From Croceicoccus sp. (GTDB lineage: Bacteria > Pseudomonadota > Alphaproteobacteria > Sphingomonadales > Sphingomonadaceae), in contig JAPYSD010000032.1 of the NCBI GenBank assembly GCA_029936705.1, positions 1-15,591 of the forward strand: DNA of 15,591 nucleotides, written 5' to 3'. Made by a program: the position numbers and the translations under genes. This document shows positions 13,540-15,591 of the stretch, in pieces. How positions within the stretch are numbered: position 1 is the first letter of the stretch; each line of letters opens with the position of its first letter. The notes beneath the pieces are model-generated. The model was not told the origin of the DNA, made no database searches, and saw nothing but the letters and a program-made list of their open reading frames with translations.

Positions 13540-13982
13540 GATTAGAAATAGCTTTCCCGAGCGGCGTTTTACTCAAGCTGTCAGATCAATCAAGGGGTTG
13601 GCACGTCAATCAACAGCGCCTGACCGGCAGCTTTCGTGAAATTGGAGTGTAAGCGCCTCAGGTCGGTGCGGTAAAACTGCGGTAATAGCGGCGTGACATG
13701 GCTGTCTGTTCGCGCGGCGTTCTCATTTCACGAGGCTGCAGATTGGCAGTTTTCTGCGCTTTTCGTCCGACGCCGTTTCAATGGCATTGTAGTTTCCAGC
13801 GGGCTCGTTTCTCGGCAGCACCTTTCCTTCAGAGACTTTCTGAACCGACTTTTCAGCATGGCCAACATGGTTCAGAACGTCCGGGTGCAAGAATCAGGAT
13901 CCATTCTTCCCGGACGCCATACCTCCAAAGAGGTATGGCTTATTCAACCCGGTTTACCTGTCGTTCATCAGTGTTGACTTAA
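13540..13982. other. Gene-poor stretch before the toxin-antitoxin unit
   Basis: Two overlapping plus-strand ORFs of 94 codons (from 13693 and 13698) share almost the same span; neither has a ribosome site or a protein-like sequence, so I do not call them. A TGCGGTAA element occurs twice 11 bases apart (13667-13674 and 13678-13685). A perfect palindrome lies at 13916-13939. The stretch probably carries the promoter of the downstream unit and may be remnant DNA. Confidence 0.5.
13916..13939. promoter_or_regulatory. Perfect inverted repeat, candidate operator of the toxin-antitoxin unit
   Basis: GCCATACCTC (13916-13925) and GAGGTATGGC (13930-13939) form a perfect 10-base inverted repeat around CAAA, 43 bases before the toxin start. 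Toxin-antitoxin operons are commonly repressed by the XRE antitoxin binding such a palindrome. The following TTATTC is a poor T-run, so an operator is favoured over a terminator. Confidence 0.5.
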
Positions 13983-14477
13983 ATGGCAACAGTCTTAGAT
14001 TTGTGCGATCAGGGATTGCTGATCAAGCTCGATGCGGATCTGCCTGGCGGTCAGCAAGAACTGAGGATGACCTACCTCCATCCAAGGGTGCAAAAATGGC
14101 TTGAAAGCGATTTACACGATCTTGAACCGCGGTGGACCACCGAACTAAGTCCTGCGGAACAGTTGGCCGCCTTTGTCGAGATTTGGGCGTCCGGTGATGC
14201 CATTCTGATAGGTCACCAAGTGAAGCCGTTGGTGCATCTGGGTGACGGGATTTGGGAATTTAAGACCGAGGACATTCGAATGTTCGGATGGTTTGTAGCA
14301 CGTGATTGCTTCATTTGCTCCGCTATCGATGATGCAACGCGGGTCAAAAGCTTGCACCTGTACCGCCCCTACTGTGAGCAGGCTTGTCGCGATCGAGACG
14401 CCTTGCCGCTATCAGGGGCGAAATTCGTTTCTGGGAGTAACCCGATCGATGTCGTTTCGAATTTCAGTTTCCCCTAA
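13983..14477 (+). CDS. HigB/RelE-superfamily toxin-like protein
   Basis: A 164-aa protein; ATG 13983 directly follows an in-frame stop, with no good ribosome site (ATG 14067 is an alternative). Residues ~60-143 resemble RelE/HigB (Gp49-like) toxins: helix AAFVEIW, then KPLVHLGDGIWEFKTEDIRMFGWFVARD style strands (about 81-108), and YRPYCEQACRDRDALPL near the end. Family members are mRNA interferases acting at the ribosome. The N-terminal ~55 residues and the C-terminal ~20 are additions to the usual ~100-120 aa. It overlaps the next gene, an XRE regulator, by 29 bases; toxin-first order is the higBA arrangement. Catalytic residues in this superfamily vary and cannot be assigned here. The gene is AT-richer than the tail genes. 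Confidence 0.72.
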   Translation: MATVLDLCDQGLLIKLDADLPGGQQELRMTYLHPRVQKWLESDLHDLEPRWTTELSPAEQLAAFVEIWASGDAILIGHQVKPLVHLGDGIWEFKTEDIRMFGWFVARDCFICSAIDDATRVKSLHLYRPYCEQACRDRDALPLSGAKFVSGSNPIDVVSNFSFP

Positions 14478-14826
14478 GCGGCGTGCCGCAGCGCGGTTTG
14501 TTACCCGTGTTAGAAGGGAGCTTCAGACGGCCTTGTCTAACAGCGATGCGGTTACACAAGCTGATATCGCTCGCTTGCTCGAGGTTGACCGCTCAGTCAT
14601 ACACCGGCAGCTGAATGGTCGCCAAGACATTCAACTTGGTCGGGTCGCTGAGATTGCGCTGGCGCTCGGCTACGAGCCGGATTTTCATTTGGTAAAGATC
14701 CAAACTCCTGTGGGTTCGAACCGAGAGGTTCCGGTTCAGCAATCATCCTTCAGCGCCAAGTCCGAGTCAGCCACTAATACCACTACAATCTCGTCAGTCT
14801 CTTCAAACGATTTTGTAGCTGCATGA
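14449..14826 (+). CDS. XRE-family (HigA-like) antitoxin with long C-terminal tail
   Basis: I chose ATG 14449 (125 aa), with GGGAG at 14433-14437; the longer reading from 14302 lies inside the toxin gene. The N-terminus is basic (SPKRRAAARFVTRVRREL). Residues 36-57 are a clear helix-turn-helix (TQADIARLLEVDRSVIHRQL then NG), followed by GRVAEIALALGYEPDF typical of XRE/HigA proteins. Residues ~83-125 form a Ser/Thr/Asn-rich, probably disordered tail ending NDFVAA, longer than needed for a minimal antitoxin. In the family it neutralises the toxin and represses the operon. The stop overlaps the next start (ATGA), so all three genes should be translated as one unit. Confidence 0.82.
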   Translation: MSFRISVSPKRRAAARFVTRVRRELQTALSNSDAVTQADIARLLEVDRSVIHRQLNGRQDIQLGRVAEIALALGYEPDFHLVKIQTPVGSNREVPVQQSSFSAKSESATNTTTISSVSSNDFVAA

Positions 14827-15269
14827 AAGTCTTGCCATTCTCATGCGCCGCAGTGTTTGCTGAAGACATTAGAAATGAGGAACATGGCCTTGTCACAATC
14901 GTCGGTGTGTTACCCGACAATATTAACACCGATCAGAAGGTCGAGGGATCTCACCCAGTATTTCCCAAATTAGGTGTCTATGTTCGGATCGTACTAGCAG
15001 TTGGGCAGATCAAATCACACGAGATTGTTGTGAAAATGAAGAACCCTTCAGGGTCGGTCTTATTCAACGCGCCTATCGACCCAGAACTGATCAAAAAAGA
15101 GATAGAGGCGGTAAAAGGCAGCGACAAACCTACCATTACGCTAGTGAACCGGATGGTTGCAGCGCCGTTCCATCTTCAGGAGATTGGAAGGTACACTGCG
15201 GTGGTTGAATATGGGGGCGATGAATATCTTGCCGGCTCGCTGAACTACACGGGGCCGAAAAGCGACTGA
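14823..15269 (+). CDS. DUF6941-like beta-rich protein coupled to the toxin-antitoxin pair
   Basis: A 148-aa protein; ATG 14823 overlaps the antitoxin stop by four bases (ATGA) and has no ribosome site of its own, implying coupled translation. The pattern CAAVFAEDIRNEEHGLVTIV, then GVLP, FPKLGVYVRIVLAVG, PTITLVNRMVAAPFHL and a final YTAVVEYGGDEYLAGSL suggests a beta-sandwich. It resembles, from memory, the uncharacterised DUF6941 family; a profile search was not run. The N-terminal hydrophobic part is too short and charged for a signal peptide. Position in the operon matches the chaperone slot of toxin-antitoxin-chaperone systems, but no SecB features are evident. Its function is unknown; a control or sensing partner of the toxin-antitoxin pair is an inference. 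Confidence 0.75.
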   Translation: MKVLPFSCAAVFAEDIRNEEHGLVTIVGVLPDNINTDQKVEGSHPVFPKLGVYVRIVLAVGQIKSHEIVVKMKNPSGSVLFNAPIDPELIKKEIEAVKGSDKPTITLVNRMVAAPFHLQEIGRYTAVVEYGGDEYLAGSLNYTGPKSD

Positions 15270-15282
15270 AGGTTGATCAGGA

Positions 15283-15405
15283 ATGTCGCTTTGGCTCCAG
15301 TCGTTACTCATCGATGGAAAACTCGGCGACCCTAATCATCGTCTCGGGTTGAGCGATGTGCAGGCGCAGATCAGCGATCTCAACGGCAAGAGATCCACCT
15401 GTTGA
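15283..15405 (+). CDS. Possible 40-aa protein after the three-gene unit
   Basis: ATG 15283 has GAAGG at 15268-15272 (ten-base spacing), 13 bases after the preceding stop, and opens 40 codons to TGA 15403-15405. The product (begins MSLWLQSLLIDGKLGD) has mixed composition with a single C-terminal cysteine and no recognised motif. It could be a fourth cistron, or chance. Confidence 0.35.
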   Translation: MSLWLQSLLIDGKLGDPNHRLGLSDVQAQISDLNGKRSTC

Positions 15406-15543
15406 ACGGCTGCGGTTTTTATACCTTGCGCAACAAAGCTAAGGTCGGTTCCATTCCGCAGTTTGCTGGTAAGCTATTGATTTTTCGTTGACCGCAAAAG
15501 GTGCATTCCGCGAATTTATTTAGCTAAATCAATGTTAAAGGCG
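15406..15543. other. AT-rich non-coding arm next to the attachment site
   Basis: No ORF is seen. It holds CATTCCGC twice (15452-15459 and 15504-15511) and a perfect 12-base palindrome at 15518-15529. Integrase arm sites and accessory-protein sites normally occupy this position in phage attachment regions, so these are candidates. Confidence 0.45.
15518..15529. repeat. Perfect 12-base palindrome beside the attachment site
   Basis: ATTTAGCTAAAT reads the same on both strands and lies 14 bases before the tRNA fragment, in AT-rich DNA. It could bind a dimeric protein such as an excisionase or IHF-like factor; it may also be chance in AT-rich sequence. Confidence 0.4.
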
Positions 15544-15591
15544 GGTTTTTGGTACCGCCATGCGCAGGTTCGAATCCTGCCGCCCCAGCCA
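15544..15591 (+). other. Prophage attachment site: 3' fragment of tRNA-Gln (UUG)
   Basis: The last 48 bases fit the 3' half of a tRNA-Gln: anticodon loop TTTTGGT (15547-15553, anticodon TTG at 15549-15551), 3' anticodon stem ACCGC, T-arm GCAGG/CCTGC around TTCGAAT (15565-15581), acceptor strand CGCCCCA, then GCCA. Only three of five anticodon-stem pairs form with the bases just upstream (15544-15546); the next two mismatch, and no D-arm or matching 5' acceptor strand lies upstream. It is therefore a truncated copy, as produced when a phage integrates into the 3' end of a tRNA gene. The break in pairing puts the edge of the core near 15544. Confidence 0.85.

Noticed and set aside
13388..13576. 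A 62-codon minus-strand version of the small membrane peptide
   Set aside because: The extra N-terminal 30 codons run through a perfect 11-base-pair hairpin and look non-protein-like; only the 32-codon C-terminal part has a sensible peptide.
12965..13688. GCGGTAATAG repeated at 12965 and 13679
   Set aside because: Ten bases shared over 700 bases, one copy inside a coding region; no flanking similarity, so probably chance.
13693..13982. Two 94-codon plus-strand frames in overlapping positions
   Set aside because: They overlap each other nearly completely, lack ribosome sites, have no coherent fold signature and run through the palindrome at 13916-13939.
1..15591. CRISPR array, insertion sequence or rRNA
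   Set aside because: No regularly spaced direct repeats, no transposase-like protein and no rRNA-like sequence were seen on either strand.

Overview
The window looks like the right end of an integrated siphovirus-type prophage in a high-GC alphaproteobacterium, most likely a sphingomonad. That host call is an inference from base composition, the gene style and the recognisable families; no host gene is present. The left edge cuts through a tail tape-measure gene. The last 48 bases are a truncated 3' end of a tRNA-Gln(UUG) gene, which I read as the attachment site (attR or attL) closing the prophage.

Layout. 1-6626: tail-tip genes in tight translational overlap: tape-measure C-terminus, a 120-aa protein, a Dit-like protein, an 808-aa hub/fibre protein, then a 133-aa small protein coupled to a 407-aa fibre built of three repeats. 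6700-10050: a lysis and membrane block: two small membrane proteins, a terminator, a GH108 endolysin, two further membrane proteins (holin candidates) flanking a 126-aa unknown, and an i-spanin/o-spanin pair overlapping in two frames. 10050-12642: a second tail-fibre module placed after lysis: a 58-aa repeat protein, a 119-aa paralogue of the 133-aa protein, and a large LamG-like plus BNR/sialidase-like protein. Its reading frame begins with a Tat-like signal yet also has a strong internal ribosome binding site. 12643-13540: small accessory genes: a 105-aa protein, an 80-aa four-cysteine protein, and a possible 32-aa antisense membrane peptide beside a strong hairpin.

13540-15543: cargo end, visibly AT-richer than the tail genes. 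After a gene-poor stretch holding a perfect palindrome lies a compact three-gene unit: a HigB/RelE-like toxin, an XRE (HigA-like) antitoxin with a long Ser/Thr-rich tail, and a 148-aa beta-rich protein resembling DUF6941. The first two overlap by 29 bases and the last two by 4. The gene order mirrors toxin-antitoxin-chaperone operons, but the third protein is not a recognisable SecB. This unit, next to the attachment site, is the best candidate for an undescribed system here.

How it works together: the tail and hub genes build the virion tip, with two alternative fibre modules as receptor-binding parts. Endolysin, holin candidates and spanins release phage. The cargo unit is probably expressed from the lysogen, for plasmid-like addiction or anti-phage defence. 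No integrase, repressor, terminase or head genes lie in this window.
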